From Siphonodentalium dalli (Eukaryota > Mollusca > Scaphopoda > Gadilida > Siphonodentaliidae): DNA of 64,000 nucleotides. Below, piece by piece: positions 26,901 through 36,086 of the stretch (position 1 is its first letter; every line of letters starts with the position of its first letter). The stretch covers positions 12,605,287-12,669,286 of the forward strand of contig CP136061.1 in assembly GCA_032622095.1 (NCBI GenBank), in the 5' to 3' direction. The notes below the pieces were generated by a model. The model was not told the DNA's origin and made no database searches. It saw only the letters and a program-made list of their open reading frames with translations. The position numbers and the translations under genes were made by a program.

Positions 26901-29900
26901 CAAGCACCGACCACGCCCTAGAAGTATAATAATAATAATAATAATACTATGAATGAATGTCACCAATACCAGCACCGACCAGGCCCTAGAATTATAATAA
27001 TAATAATAATAATAATACTATGAATGAATGTCACCAATACAAGCACCGACCAGGCCCTAGAATTATAATAATAATAATAATAATACTATGAATGAATGTC
27101 ACCAATACAAGCACCGACCAGGCCCTAGAATTATAATAATAATAATAATAATACTATGAATGAATGTCACCAATACCAGCACCGACCAGGCCCTAGAATT
27201 ATAATAATAATAATAATAATAATACTATGAATGAATGTCACCAATACCAGCACCGACCAGGCCCTAGAATTATAATAATAATAATAATAATAATACTATG
27301 AATGAATGTCACCAATACAAGCACCGACCAGGCCCTAGAATTATAATAATAATAATAATAATAATACTATGAATGAATGTCACCAATACCAGCACCGACC
27401 AGGCCCTAGAATTATAATAATAATAATAATACTATGAATGAATGTCACCAATACAAGCACCGACCAGGCCCTAGAATTATAATAATAATAATAATAATAA
27501 TACTATGAATGAATGTCACCAATACCAGCACCGACCAGGCCCTAGAATTATAATAATAATAATAATACTATGAATGAATGTCACCAATACAAGCACCGAC
27601 CAGGCCCTAGAATTATAATAATAATAATAATAATAATACTATGAATGAATGTCACCAATACCAGCACCGACCAGGCCCTAGAATTATAATAATAATAATA
27701 ATAATAATACTATGAATGAATGTCACCAATACCAGCACCGACCAGGCCCTAGAATTATAATAATAATAATAATAATAATACTATGAATGAATGTCACCAA
27801 TACCAGCACCGACCAGGCCCTAGAATTATAATAATAATAATAATAATAATACTATGAATGAATGTCACCAATAGCAGCACCGACCACGCCCTAGAATTAT
27901 AATAATAATAATAATACTATGAATGAATGTCACCAATACCAGCACCGACCACGCCCTAGAATTATAATAATAATAATAATAATAATACTATGAATGAATG
28001 TCACCAATACCAGCACCGACCACGCCCTAGAATTATAATAATAATAATAATACTATGAATGAATGTCACCAATACCAGCACCGACCAGGCCCTAGAATTA
28101 TAATAATAATAATAATACTATGAATGAATATCACCAATACCAGCACCGACCAGGCCCTAGAATTATAATAATAATAATAATAATATGAATGAATGTATAC
28201 TTTATTGACTGACCACTATCCAGCGATGTTTGTCATGACATGCAACAAAATAATGACAACAAACAGGCATACTGACAAATAACATACATGTTTACATACC
28301 TAATATTAGCATTTGAATTTAGGAATTATTAGATGACCTGATTCAGTGATTATGTGCATGTACGTTTTGTATCCCTAGGTGTTTCTGGACAAAGAATTCT
28401 TTTCAAAAGTTGCAATGATGCATCTGTATTTGGGACTAAGCCCTGAATATCCAATTCTATACCCATTTTATCTATCAGATTTGGTCTGTGTTTAGCAAAC
28501 TAATAATATAATATTTCTATAGTGCTGTATGCTAGAAGGCCCACAGTGCTTGCATTCCTCCCAATACTCTGCACACTCTCAAACATCATTATATCTAAAC
28601 AGACAAAATATAAACAATAAATACCTGAGTGTTTATACAATAACGGCAAAATTAACCGGATTATATATAAACACACAAAATATAAACAATAAATACCTGA
28701 GTGTTTATACAATAACGGCAACATTAACCTGATTATATCTAACACACAAAATATACACAATAAATACCTCAGTGCTTGCAAAGATTCATCATGAATTCAA
28801 TGTATTGCGATACCCTTTCAAACGGTATGTGTTTCGTATCATGTCATGTGTATCGCCATACATGAAATCAAGTAATGTCTGAAGATGGGATAGTGTAAAA
28901 AAAATATCACAAAACCTGCGATAATCTCTCAAGTTTATATGTATACTATGTATATTTGACTCATCTAGCCAACAATTGAACTCCATTTTAGTTTAAAATT
29001 AACTCTACCTCCAGTAATAAACTTGTTGTTTCTGGTAATTCAGGCAGTGTTCATTTGGAAACACTAATTTAGTGTATCGTGATATTTATCGTATCATTGA
29101 TCATGTATCGTGATATGTATCATATCATGACCAAGTGTATCGTTGGAGCCCTATTTATTTCCCGACTGTTTAGAGCTATTTCACTGTAGAGCATATAATA
29201 AAACTTTGGATATTTACAATTGTTATTTCAAAAGGATATGTCTGAAATTCTAAGAGATTTCTCCTTTTCCATATTCAGCCATATGCATGGTATTTGTACA
29301 CCCAGATGGGCCACATCCCACAATATATTTGATTGAGAGACGAATCAAATTTAGTACCGTTATAGAAGTACAATCTAATTTAGGATTATTGAATATTCAA
29401 TGAAGCATATAGAAGAGTGTCGTCTGCTCATGTTTGTCTGGGGCTCTATATGGGTGAAATTATAAAATTGTTAAAGAATACAAGAAAAAATTATTAAAAT
29501 TGTAAAAAATTGTTAGGCCAATGCATTCTCTTATATATGCGAGGCGACCTATGGTCGACTCGAATATATAAGAGAATGCATTGGCACAGGGTAAAAATTT
29601 CATTTGTTACATATATCACATGTATCAAACAGAGGTAAATGAACATTTAAATGTCGAAGTATTTATTGAGCAAACCAAAAAACAATGGTATATGCCAGTA
29701 CAATAATGTGAATATACATGTATATATAACCACAATGTGCAATATGATGAATATTAGTAATAAAGCTGTACAATAGTATAAGATTAACTAGATTAGGCCG
29801 TAGATGCTTTTATAAATTTGCATATATGTTTTGCAGGTAGATACTGGTTTCATGAGGCTTTCTAAACATTAAGAGAAAGAATCCTTGATCATTCAGTCAA

Positions 29901-32900
29901 TTGTTGTACATTATATCTAAATTAAGTTCTAATTTTTGGAGCATGGTAGCCCATTCATTTGTATATTTCTTGTAGAACAAGAAAAAATGTAATACTAGAT
30001 CTCAACATGAAGAGATATATATATAGTAAAATCCAAGACGGCTGCTGAAATTCAAAATATTTGATAGCTCCCATCTAATGGTCACCCCGAAGGTCACCCC
30101 GAAGATTAATATGAAGTTTGGTGACAAACAAATGAGGGATGTGGTCTGTAGAGTGTACCAAAGGATTTAGTCATGCAAAGAGTAAACTCTAATATGACTG
30201 CCGGCGGCCATGTTTTTCATAAAAAATAATTTTGATAGCTCCTATCTAGAGGTGATCCAAATCACCTCCTGTAAATTTTCAAAACAATACTCCAATAAAT
30301 GCGGGCTGTAGGGACACAGGGTGCAACGATGGATTCAAATTTGAAATCCAAGAATTGAAGTTGGTGACCATGTTTTGTGAGGAATTTCAGAAAAAAAAAT
30401 TGATGGCTCCATTCTAGAGGTCACCCCGAAGATCCAGATGACGTTTGGTGATGATAGGATGAGGATATGGTCTATACGTGTATTGATAATGTACATTATA
30501 GTGTATGACATGGGCAGAGTTAAAACACTCCTCGCTCACGAGTGATACAGAACACGTGTGCCACAGAGCCCTTAAATTGAACCTGAAAAAATGTCAGTTC
30601 GGAGTAGACTCTGTGAACTTCCTAGGAGATAAACTTACGGAAGCTGGTTCATTGCCTGATCTATTTAAAGTCTGTGCGATATCAGAAATGCCGTACCCGA
30701 CATGTAAAACGGATTTACAGAGATTTCTAGGAATGGTAACTTTATGGGAAAGTTTATTCCGAACATGTCAGCAAATACTTCGTCGTTGAGATCATTGTTA
30801 CAGGAGAAAAATGACTGGCAATGGACTCATGAACATGTCCGTGAATTTAAGTACTTGCAGACAGTACTTATGAAAGAACCTGTTCTTAAATATTTCCATC
30901 CTAAGCTGGAAACAAATGTGTCAACGGACTCCTCAAGAAATGGAACCGGGTGTGTGTTGTTACAGAAATATAATGACTCATGGCAACCAGTCGCATATGC
31001 ATCACGCAGTTTGACAGATGCAGTGTTCGAGAAGGAAATGCTTGGCATTCTGCATGGTTGTATTAAGTTCCAGCAATATATATATATAAGAAACCAGTGA
31101 CAATCGAAACGGACAGTAAACCCATAGTTGCCATACATGGGAAGAATATTAAGGATGTGACACCACATATCCAAAGAATGATGCTGAAATTACAGAAGTA
31201 TGACCTGAATTTCCAGTACACGCCAGGGAAACTTGTTATAGCAGACACACTATCGCGAGCCTACCTACCTCACGTTAGTTCTGATATTGAGTTGTCATAG
31301 GAATTGGATATGTGTGTCGATTCCATAAGATCATCTCTACCAATTTCTGACAAAAAATGGAAGGAATTCGAGGAAGCCACAGCAGCAGATTCCACATTAT
31401 TATCGATAAGTTGCAAAGAGGTGATTTGAAATTAAATCACCCATACTGTAATTTCGTCATAAATGGTGTGTTGTTTAAGCAAGATCATGTTGTGGTTCCG
31501 ATTTCATTGCGCCGTGATATGATCACGCGAGTGCACCAAGGTCATCTTGGTATCGAAAAGTGTCAACGTCGTGCTAGAGATGTGTTCTAGTGGCCTAAAA
31601 TGAATGGCGATATCGAATTTGAAGTATCCAATTGTGCCACCTGTCAAAAATATCGCTATCAACAGCAACGTGAGCCAATGGTTGCTCATGATGTGCCAAA
31701 TTCTCCTTGCAGCAACGTTGGCGTTGACCTTTTCCAATTGAGTGGGAAAGATTATGTGATTGTGATTGATTATAACTCTAATTTTCCAGAAATTGCGATG
31801 TTACCCAACATAACATCGCAATCAGTGATTACGCAAATGAAGTCAATCTTCTCACGACATGGAATACCCTAAATTGTGATGTCAGATTCGGGATCCCAAT
31901 TCACGTCAGCCGAATTTTAAAAGTTCGCGATGGATTATGAGTTCGAAGTAAACGTTTCATCTCCATATAATCATCAATCGAATGGGAAAGCAGAAAAGGG
32001 TGTGCAAATCGTAAAGAGGCTACTAAAGAAGGCAATGGACACCAACACCGACCCTTATCTGGCATATACTGGCATATAGAACAGCCCCGCTGGAATGTGG
32101 ACTTTCCCCGGCTGAAATACTAAATGGTAGGAAGTTACGTACAACACTTCCAAACCTCAAACCTGTATTTACTGATCCGAAGCTGAAACAATCTAATATT
32201 AACAGTCGTCAGAAATCGAACTATGATAAACATTCTAAGGAACTAAAATGTTTGGAAATTGCTGACACTGTTAGATTATCTACACCAGCGGGCAAATGGA
32301 ACATTAAGGAAACTGCTGTTGATAAATTGTCAGACAGACGCTATCGCATACTATCAGAAGCAGGTCGCTATTTTGTGCGCAATCGCAGAGATTTGCTGTA
32401 CACAAAAGAACAGTTCTCTTATCAGCCAGACACGGCCTTGACCGATACAAGTCCGGTACCAGATGCTGACGGCGTGTCCCACAGTGCTAATGACATACCG
32501 CCTGTCAGTTATGAACAATTAAATACAGGCTCCACCAATTTAGCCACACGTTCAGGTCATGTTATTCAGAGACCAAAGAGATACATTGAACAATTTTAGG
32601 GTGGAAGTGTATTGATAATGTACATTATAGTGTATGACATGGGCAGAGTTAAAACACTCCTCGCTCACGAGTGATACAGAACACGTGTGCCACAGAGCCA
32701 CTCGGCAGTTGTAAAATACTTAAGATAGATTAAAGACGTATATACTAGGCCAAAATTAATAAATTGTTTGTTTGTCCACACCCCTATCCGGTGGGTAGGT
32801 AGGTAGGGACTTTTTATTTTTTTTGCAAGGTGGAATGGCATACTAAGGGTCCCCTCCATGGTGCAGGCCGAGGATATCAATATTAATAAATAGTCAGGGA

Positions 32901-35511
32901 TTAATTTGATAACAAATTAAATATTTAATAGTTGGAAAAACACAACAAGAACAATAAATAATTATGCTGTTCAGTCACAGTTGCTGGAGTTTCTGACCAA
33001 AATGAGCTTCTCAGATAACATACCACTGGCAATAGTTAAAAAAACAAAAAACAAAAACAAAAATTCGTTTTTAGCGATCTGAATAAAGAATTTCCAGTCG
33101 GGCGTTAAAATCGAGTCGGTCGGGGCGAGGACAAACAAATACCTTTTTAATTATGGCCCTATAACTCACACTCTCTCTCAAAACAATACAATGCGGTGTG
33201 CCAAATGATTTAGTCTTGCAAAGAGTAATATGCTGGCAGCCATATTTTCCATCGAAAATCAGTCAAAATCGATAGCTCCTATCTAGAGGTTATCCTAAAC
33301 ATGCCTGTAAATTTTCAAAAATATTCTCCAATAAATGTGGACTGCAGGGTGCGGCAATGGATTGAAATTTGATATCCAAGATGGCTGCTGGTGGCCACGT
33401 TTTTTAACAAATTTCGGAAAAAATTGATCTAGAGGTCACCCAAAAGATCCATATGAAGTTTGGTGATGATCAGATGAAAGATGTGGTCTGTAGGGTGCGG
33501 CAAAGGAAATTGTTGGATGCATGCACACACAGACGTTAACCCATGGTTAACTTCGTCAAGTTGAGCTAAAATAAATTGCTTGATTTACATCCAAGCCTTG
33601 AAATAGGGTGTCTGTCATTTGCAGAATGAGGTCCCCAGAGGGTGAATTTAGTGATGCTACCCCGCATAGCGGGCTAGCATAACCAAATTCACCCTCTGGG
33701 GACCTCATTCTGCTTACACCTCTATTATGATCAATATATATTGGACAATATATATCACCTTGTCTATTATATATTTTGGGAAATCTGTGCGAGGGTGTGT
33801 CTGTCTGTGTGTTCGCGATGGACTCGAAAACGGCCGAGCCGATTTCGATGAAACTTGGTATGTGGGGGTACATTCGGCCCGGGGAGTGGCATGGGCCTAT
33901 TAATTTGCCCGTGCGACGTGACCTTGAAATCGGGTCATTTCAAGGTCCAACGCCCGAGTATCACGGGATTTCGATGAAAATTAGTGTCTAGGGATACTTT
34001 CGTATGGAGAGTGTCGTAAGCCTATTCGTTTCCCGTGCGACGTGACCTTGACCTTGAAATAGGGTCAATTCAAGGTCAAATCGCGAATTTTTATGGGATT
34101 TTGACAAAATTTGATACGTGGGGTAGGTTACTTTTGTCCACTGAGTGTTTTGGACGGGTCAAATTGTGACCCCGACCTGACCTTGACCTTCAAAATGATC
34201 AATTCGAGGTCAAATCGGGTAAAACAGGATGGATTTCGACGGGTACTTTTGTCGGGTACTTTTGTCCGGGCATTGTTTTGGACGGGTCAAATCGTGACCC
34301 CACCTGACCTTGACCTTCAAAATGGACAATTCAAGGTCAAATCGCGCAATTCGCCTAAAAGCAGAGGGGAAACAGCCCGGATGAAGTCGGGTCCACCAGC
34401 TAGTATTATATAAGATAGGATACTGCTTCAATATCGAGAACTGTCCATGACCATTTATGTTAGGAAGAATAATATACATGTATGAAATATAAAATTAGCC
34501 CTCCTGCCCATTTTTCTAAAAAAGTTGGATGTAAATCTAGCAGTTTATTTATATTACCAATTTAAAGGTACTCAATCCGATCATAGGGTCCCCATATCAT
34601 CAAGATAAAACAACAACATTTCTTCAAATTATGCTTTAGTGATCATAATCGATTAATTGCAACAAAATGATGCTAACCACTGTCAACTATGGTATAAATT
34701 TCTCAAAACGTGTATTTATCAACATTTTGTTCAATGAAATATGGCCATATTATCACTTGAGTATTCATGAAATTTGGCCACATTTAATACCAATTGTTTT
34801 TAGAGTTATCCATCGTCATCTGCAATTTTGACCGAGACCATCCATTTGATGGCGTGTTTCTGGGCCACAAACAATACAAATAATAAACTTCAAAAATCGA
34901 TATCTGATCACTCTGAGCTTTGATATGTGAATTCCTCAACTCAAATCAAATATTTGTTACCCCCGAAGCTAAAGAAATAGTAATTTAGGAGCGTTAAATT
35001 GGATTGAGTACCTTTAAAGTGATGTGAAACACTCCGGTAGGGTGCTCAAATATAAATGGAGAATAATCTTGTTAAAAGTAGTAATTTTGACAAATATTAT
35101 ATCCAAATTGACAACGCATACAGTCGTTCTTATATATTAATTAAATGCAGTGACTCAAAATGGCGAAATCATTTTCGTTAGTTTATCACAGATAGATGCG
35201 TCCTGAATCGAGTAGTAAATATTTACTATTGAGCGTAGTTCAGACGATGTTTTCTATGGAGTGGTTCGGTCGATTTGATTCAGATTTTCCGCGATGTTAG
35301 TAGAATGCTACTTTCCTCCAGTTGGCACAGCGCTTGGATACTACTAGTAACTGATCAGTTCCACGCACCCGAACAAGTGCATAATGTCTTTAAAAGACAC
35401 ATGTAGTCAACAAACTTACCCATTTAAAAGAAGGCTCCCAGAAGAATACACATGTAGTCAACAAACTTACCCATTTAAAAGAAGGCGCCCAGAAGAATAT
35501 AGTTTTTGGAC
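14865..35511 (-). CDS. mpc2: Mitochondrial pyruvate carrier 2 (MPC2), 5'-partial, 4 exons
   Basis: Joined minus-strand exons 35471-35511, 24681-24765, 21704-21815 and 14865-14904 (41+85+112+40 bp) keep one frame (intron phases 0, 1, 2) and encode a split glycine plus 91 residues to a TGA. MPC2 pairs with MPC1 in the inner mitochondrial membrane to import pyruvate. Visible family signatures in order: GPKTIFFWAP..FKW, GLVGAGIGD..RPPERLS, TIWSRYSMVITPKN, LFAVNIFVG, and a short charged tail YRQSLKESEKKE. From memory of human MPC2 (127 aa) the segment corresponds to about residue 37 to the C-terminus with no internal length change. All splice sites are GT/AG. The N-terminal coding exon (about 36 codons in human) was not found. 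Introns are about 10.7, 2.9 and 6.8 kb and are filled with transposons and minisatellites. Three exons have a tandemly duplicated edge. Confidence 0.93.
15062..15525. mobile_element. Palindromic MITE B, full copy 1
   Basis: Outer TIR caagcctgtgtttagtgtgc / gcacactaaacacaggcttg, then tgtcatttgcagaatgaggt, and at each end a ~90-bp hairpin of ccagagggtgaatttagtga and tcactaaattcaccctctgg. Middle is AT-rich (tttctttattatcaaatttc). Many other full or partial copies in the window. Confidence 0.88.
15860..16560 (+). repeat. Bivalve-type dispersed repeat, four internal units
   Basis: Repeated accaaatatcaagaaattct, ttgaatattgctcaagttat and ggggcataac boxes about every 150-170 bp. Short open frames on both strands arise from this periodicity. 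Confidence 0.75.
16818..17227 (+). mobile_element. piggyBac-like MITE A, copy 2
   Basis: TTAACCCTTTACCCAACA at the left and TGTTGGGTAAAGGGTTAA at the right. The first hairpin is whole; the second has lost most of one arm (only ggttgactcgcatatataag onward remains). Confidence 0.9.
17228..18362. other. AT-rich mpc2 intron sequence with no clear feature
   Basis: Low-complexity A/T stretches and short open frames on both strands; nothing recognised as a gene, RNA or transposon end. Confidence 0.5.
18363..18760 (-). mobile_element. piggyBac-like MITE A, copy 3 (inverted)
   Basis: TTAACCCTTTACCCAACAGA at the left, TGTTGGGTAAAGGGTTAA at the right, both hairpins whole. Internal order is the reverse of copies 1, 2 and 4. 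TTAA at both ends is intact. Confidence 0.92.
19299..19473. repeat. 59-bp tandem repeat, three units
   Basis: gaagtatacttcctacaaat, cataagtgcacaattaccta and gataaatcaacaagact repeat with almost no differences; each unit carries the small palindrome gaagtatacttc. Confidence 0.93.
19549..20358. mobile_element. Non-autonomous hAT element with 8-bp target duplication
   Basis: Termini CAGACCTGTTAACC and GGTTAACAGGTCTG, flanked on both sides by an exact gtcacagc (19541-19548 and 20359-20366). Sub-terminal motifs (a)tctcccgga repeat in both orientations near each end. 810 bp, no transposase seen. Perfect TSD plus CAG..CTG ends are the hAT hallmarks. Confidence 0.92.
20451..20644. repeat. 66-bp tandem repeat, three units
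   Basis: taagataacgacatcgtatt, tcactgtgtcttctaagaga and taaatacaacgatctacgtt repeat with a few substitutions. A long minus-strand open frame here is a product of the repeat. Confidence 0.93.
20683..20846. mobile_element. 164-bp foldback MITE
   Basis: tagaaccgcatgagtgtctg at the left and its mirror cagacactcatgcggttcta at the right, near-perfect arms around gggacgcagtccc. Confidence 0.88.
21084..21170. mobile_element. 87-bp MITE D
   Basis: taacccatagagagccccac...ggctccctgtgggttaa with CCC adjoining (T)TAA. Other copies: 29401-29458 (partial), 57523-57609, 61392-61478, and the last 14 bases of the window. Confidence 0.75.
21220..21677. mobile_element. Palindromic MITE B, full copy 2
   Basis: Outer TIR gtacaagtctgcaaatagcg / cgctatttgcaggcttgaca, then the same inner hairpins as copy 1. 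Sits in mpc2 just after the donor of the exon at 21704-21815. Confidence 0.88.
21704..21815 (-). CDS. mpc2: mpc2 exon encoding TIWSRYSMVITPKN...KIYQ
   Basis: 112-bp exon on the minus strand between acceptor ccattttag and donor GTGAGTAAAA. It completes a glycine codon, then encodes 36 residues with the diagnostic WSRYS, PKN and LFAVNIFVG motifs of MPC2 membrane spans two and three, and ends two bases into a glutamine codon. A MITE (21220-21677) sits only about 26 bp downstream of the exon edge in transcript direction. Confidence 0.95.
22090..22390 (+). repeat. Dispersed repeat J, copy 1
   Basis: Shares aagcagttagttaataa, caataacatgatagaagggt and ggattagctatgtaaacacc in order with 60390-60690. 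Class unknown. Confidence 0.75.
22391..24500. repeat. Intron sequence rich in bivalve-type dispersed repeats
   Basis: From about 23640 three internal units carry ggatcaaacccatattcgaa, ctcgatctgtattttgggc, catataccaaatttggt and agttat(g/c)gca, ending in a (gacggacagaca)n tail and accatactatggtatgggta (24487-24506). 22391-23640 holds looser versions of the same text. No coding sense. Confidence 0.65.
24681..24765 (-). CDS. mpc2: mpc2 exon encoding GLVGAGIGDIMRPPERLS...
   Basis: 85-bp exon on the minus strand between acceptor AATTCTAG and donor GTGAGTATTC; in-frame throughout, ending one base into a glycine codon. It encodes 28 residues (GLVGAGIGD, RPPERLS, FQSGALAAT) matching the first membrane span and the RP-E-LS loop of MPC2. 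Its acceptor and first 29 bases are the founder sequence of the long tandem array that follows at 24766-28195. Confidence 0.94.
24730..28195 (-). repeat. ~50-copy minisatellite built from the mpc2 exon-3 splice acceptor
   Basis: About 50 units of 60-78 bp. On the minus strand each unit reads (TTA)n, AATTCTAG, then GGCCTGGTCGGTGCTGGTAT and TGGTGACATTCATTCATAG. The stretch from AATTCTAG through GGTGACAT is the same as the true acceptor and the first 29 exonic bases of the mpc2 exon at 24681-24765, which forms the array's left end. Length varies mainly through the embedded (ATA)n microsatellite. Recurrent base variants are ccagcac/caagcac, cagg/cacg and gaatta/gaagta; the acceptor CTAG is kept in every unit I read. 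No unit contains the downstream part of the exon or its 5' splice site, and a read-through from a decoy acceptor meets TAG at codon 13. Confidence 0.95.
28590..28780. repeat. 67-bp tandem repeat, about 2.7 units
   Basis: acaaaatataaacaataaat, acctgagtgtttatacaata and acggcaa(a/c)attaacc repeat. The inverted-frame open readings here are by-products. Confidence 0.85.
28781..29400. other. AT-rich mpc2 intron stretch
   Basis: A small repeat of tgtatcgtgatat(g/t)tatc(g/a)tatcat near 29070-29130; otherwise nothing recognised. Confidence 0.5.
29401..29592. mobile_element. Partial MITE D joined to a solo A-type hairpin
   Basis: gaagagtgtcgtctgctcat and ggggctctatatgggtgaaa belong to MITE D; ggccaatgcattctcttata to ggcacagggta is one A hairpin with a single arm mismatch. 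This matches the right half of the element at 61245-61608. Confidence 0.75.
30040..30478. repeat. Bivalve-type dispersed repeat (ctagaggtcacccc / gatgaagtttggtga)
   Basis: Blocks ttgatagctcc(c/t)atctaga, ggtcaccccgaagat, tttggtgatgat and tgtggtctgtaggg recur here and at 33180-33530, on both sides of the gypsy relic; the gypsy copy is inserted in or next to it. Confidence 0.65.
30571..31300 (+). pseudogene. pol relic: RT end and RNase H, frame-broken
   Basis: Reading begins with the palm/thumb motif (K)KCQFG..VNFLG and continues to the primer-grip-side helix LQRFLGMV, then shifts frame near 30745-30790. The next frame has a tether/RNase H pattern (WTHEHVREFKYLQ, VSTDSSRNGTGCVLLQ, AYASRSLT, EKEMLGIL) and shifts again near 31090 at a (TA)n run, resuming with ETDSKPIVA and FQYTPGKLVIADTLSRA to a stop at about 31298. 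The family is Ty3/gypsy; lineage not assigned. Confidence 0.88.
31301..32599 (+). pseudogene. pol relic: integrase, with premature stops
   Basis: An HHCC zinc finger (HQGHLG ... NCATCQKY) is split by a stop at about 31590. The core shows all three catalytic acids in context: GVDLFQ, MSDSGSQF after an in-frame stop at about 31870, and NGKAEKG near 31990. Further stops/shift occur at about 31918 and 32070-32120, where ggcatatact is locally duplicated. The final open part (32252-32599) resembles the basic C-terminal domain and ends just before the polypurine tract. Non-functional as it stands. Confidence 0.88.
32700..33180. other. Probable 3' LTR remainder and AT-rich flank
   Basis: Sequence directly after the 92-bp repeat may be the rest of the 3' LTR because the left repeat is cut by a deletion. 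No clear CA terminus or target duplication found. Confidence 0.35.
33597..33720. mobile_element. MITE B, left half only
   Basis: caagccttgaaatagggtgt, tgtcatttgcagaatgaggt and one hairpin, then unrelated sequence after cattctgctta. Confidence 0.8.
33775..34400 (+). repeat. Invertebrate dispersed repeat with ~130-bp internal units
   Basis: gatttcgatgaaacttggta, gtgcgacgtgacctt, ttcaaggtc and gtacttttgtc(c/g)(g/a) boxes recur three to four times with GC content higher than the flanks. Open frames on both strands lack domains. Class unknown. Confidence 0.6.
34561..35018. mobile_element. MITE family 1, copy 3
   Basis: TTAAAGGTACTCAATCCGAT at the left, ATTGGATTGAGTACCTTTAA at the right; TTAA at both ends. 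Confidence 0.88.
35020..35397 (-). repeat. Dispersed repeat H, copy 2
   Basis: Reverse-orientation copy of 6757-7125. Its end at gtctttaaaagaca abuts the duplicated mpc2 exon/donor junction. Confidence 0.75.
35398..35499 (-). repeat. mpc2: 51-bp tandem duplication of the mpc2 exon/donor junction
   Basis: Two 51-bp copies (35398-35448 and 35449-35499) differ at about one base. Each holds 29 nt of exon, the TGG|GTAAGTTTG donor and 22 nt of intron. The right-hand copy is the true exon edge; the left-hand copy lies in the intron. Using the second donor instead of the first would insert exactly 17 codons with no stop, ending again in a FFW(E)PSFKW-like stretch. Whether it is used cannot be told from DNA. 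Confidence 0.9.
35471..35511 (-). CDS. mpc2: mpc2 exon encoding GPKTIFFWAPSFKW
   Basis: 41-bp exon read on the minus strand after acceptor ctttcttgcag and before donor GTAAGTTTG. It starts inside a glycine codon, so the missing upstream exon must end with a single G, and it finishes with a whole TGG codon. The encoded FFWAP..KW motif is the start of the first membrane segment in MPC2. Immediately downstream in transcript direction, a 51-bp duplicate repeats the donor side of the exon (see repeat 35398-35499). Confidence 0.92.
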
Positions 35512-35673
35512 CTGCAAGAAAGAGTAAATAAATTAAGAATTAAAAAGTGTCAATCACTCATCCTGACACTCCCACCCCAGAGAATTATTAGGAGCAAATT
35601 AGCCATCTCAGAAGGTGACCCAGCCGTCACAATTAGGAAAAATGTTTTACTGCAAATTTAATGCTGTGGCATT

Positions 35674-35877
35674 ATACATTAATGCCCTAAATAATCGACT
35701 CCTTAACCACATCAGAATTATGGGCAATTTTTCAGGATTTAGTCGGAAATATGGCTTGTTGCCATTCATCGGAAATTTCTGATAAATGGCAACAAACCAT
35801 ATTTCCGAACTAAATCCTGAAAAATTTCCCATAATTCTGCTGTGGTTAAGGAGTCGATTATTTAGGGAATTACTGTA
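35674..35877. mobile_element. Palindromic MITE C, copy 1
   Basis: Arms aatgccctaaataatcgact and agtcgattatttagggaatt enclose gtcggaaatatggcttgttg and its mirror. TA(C)AGTA-like ends suggest a TA target (mariner-like); inference. Confidence 0.82.
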
Positions 35878-36086
35878 CAACTGGTATTATTAACTACTAA
35901 TGGGCAACTCATCGAACTAATAATTTTGATTGTCGCATTTTGGGGCTTGATTGAGCAATAATTAAGGTGAGAATTAGTGATCGCTGGCGCAACCTGTTTT
36001 TCGTTCATGGCATTTACATTTTAGGTAACCTCCAGGTGTACTGAACGGTCGTTTTCATCAAATTTGCAGGCCTGGGACAGAAGGGA

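Larger units (their letters stand above)
30479..32699 (+). mobile_element. Broken Ty3/gypsy-type LTR retrotransposon
   Basis: Bounded by identical 92-bp direct repeats (30479-30570, 32608-32699) that begin TGTATTGATAATG; a purine tract agggtggaag precedes the right one, as expected at a 3' LTR start. The left copy joins straight into the thumb end of reverse transcriptase, so gag, protease and the RT catalytic core are deleted. What remains, in order: end of RT (about 30570-30790), RNase H-type domain (30790-31260), integrase zinc finger and core (31490-32090), C-terminal tail (32250-32599). Several stops and frameshifts break it. The 3' LTR probably continues past 32699; its end was not found. 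Confidence 0.9.

Noticed and set aside
24730-28195. CRISPR-like repeat array
   Set aside because: No spacers: the 'spacer' is always the same ATA microsatellite, and the organism is an animal. The unit is a piece of an intron-exon junction.
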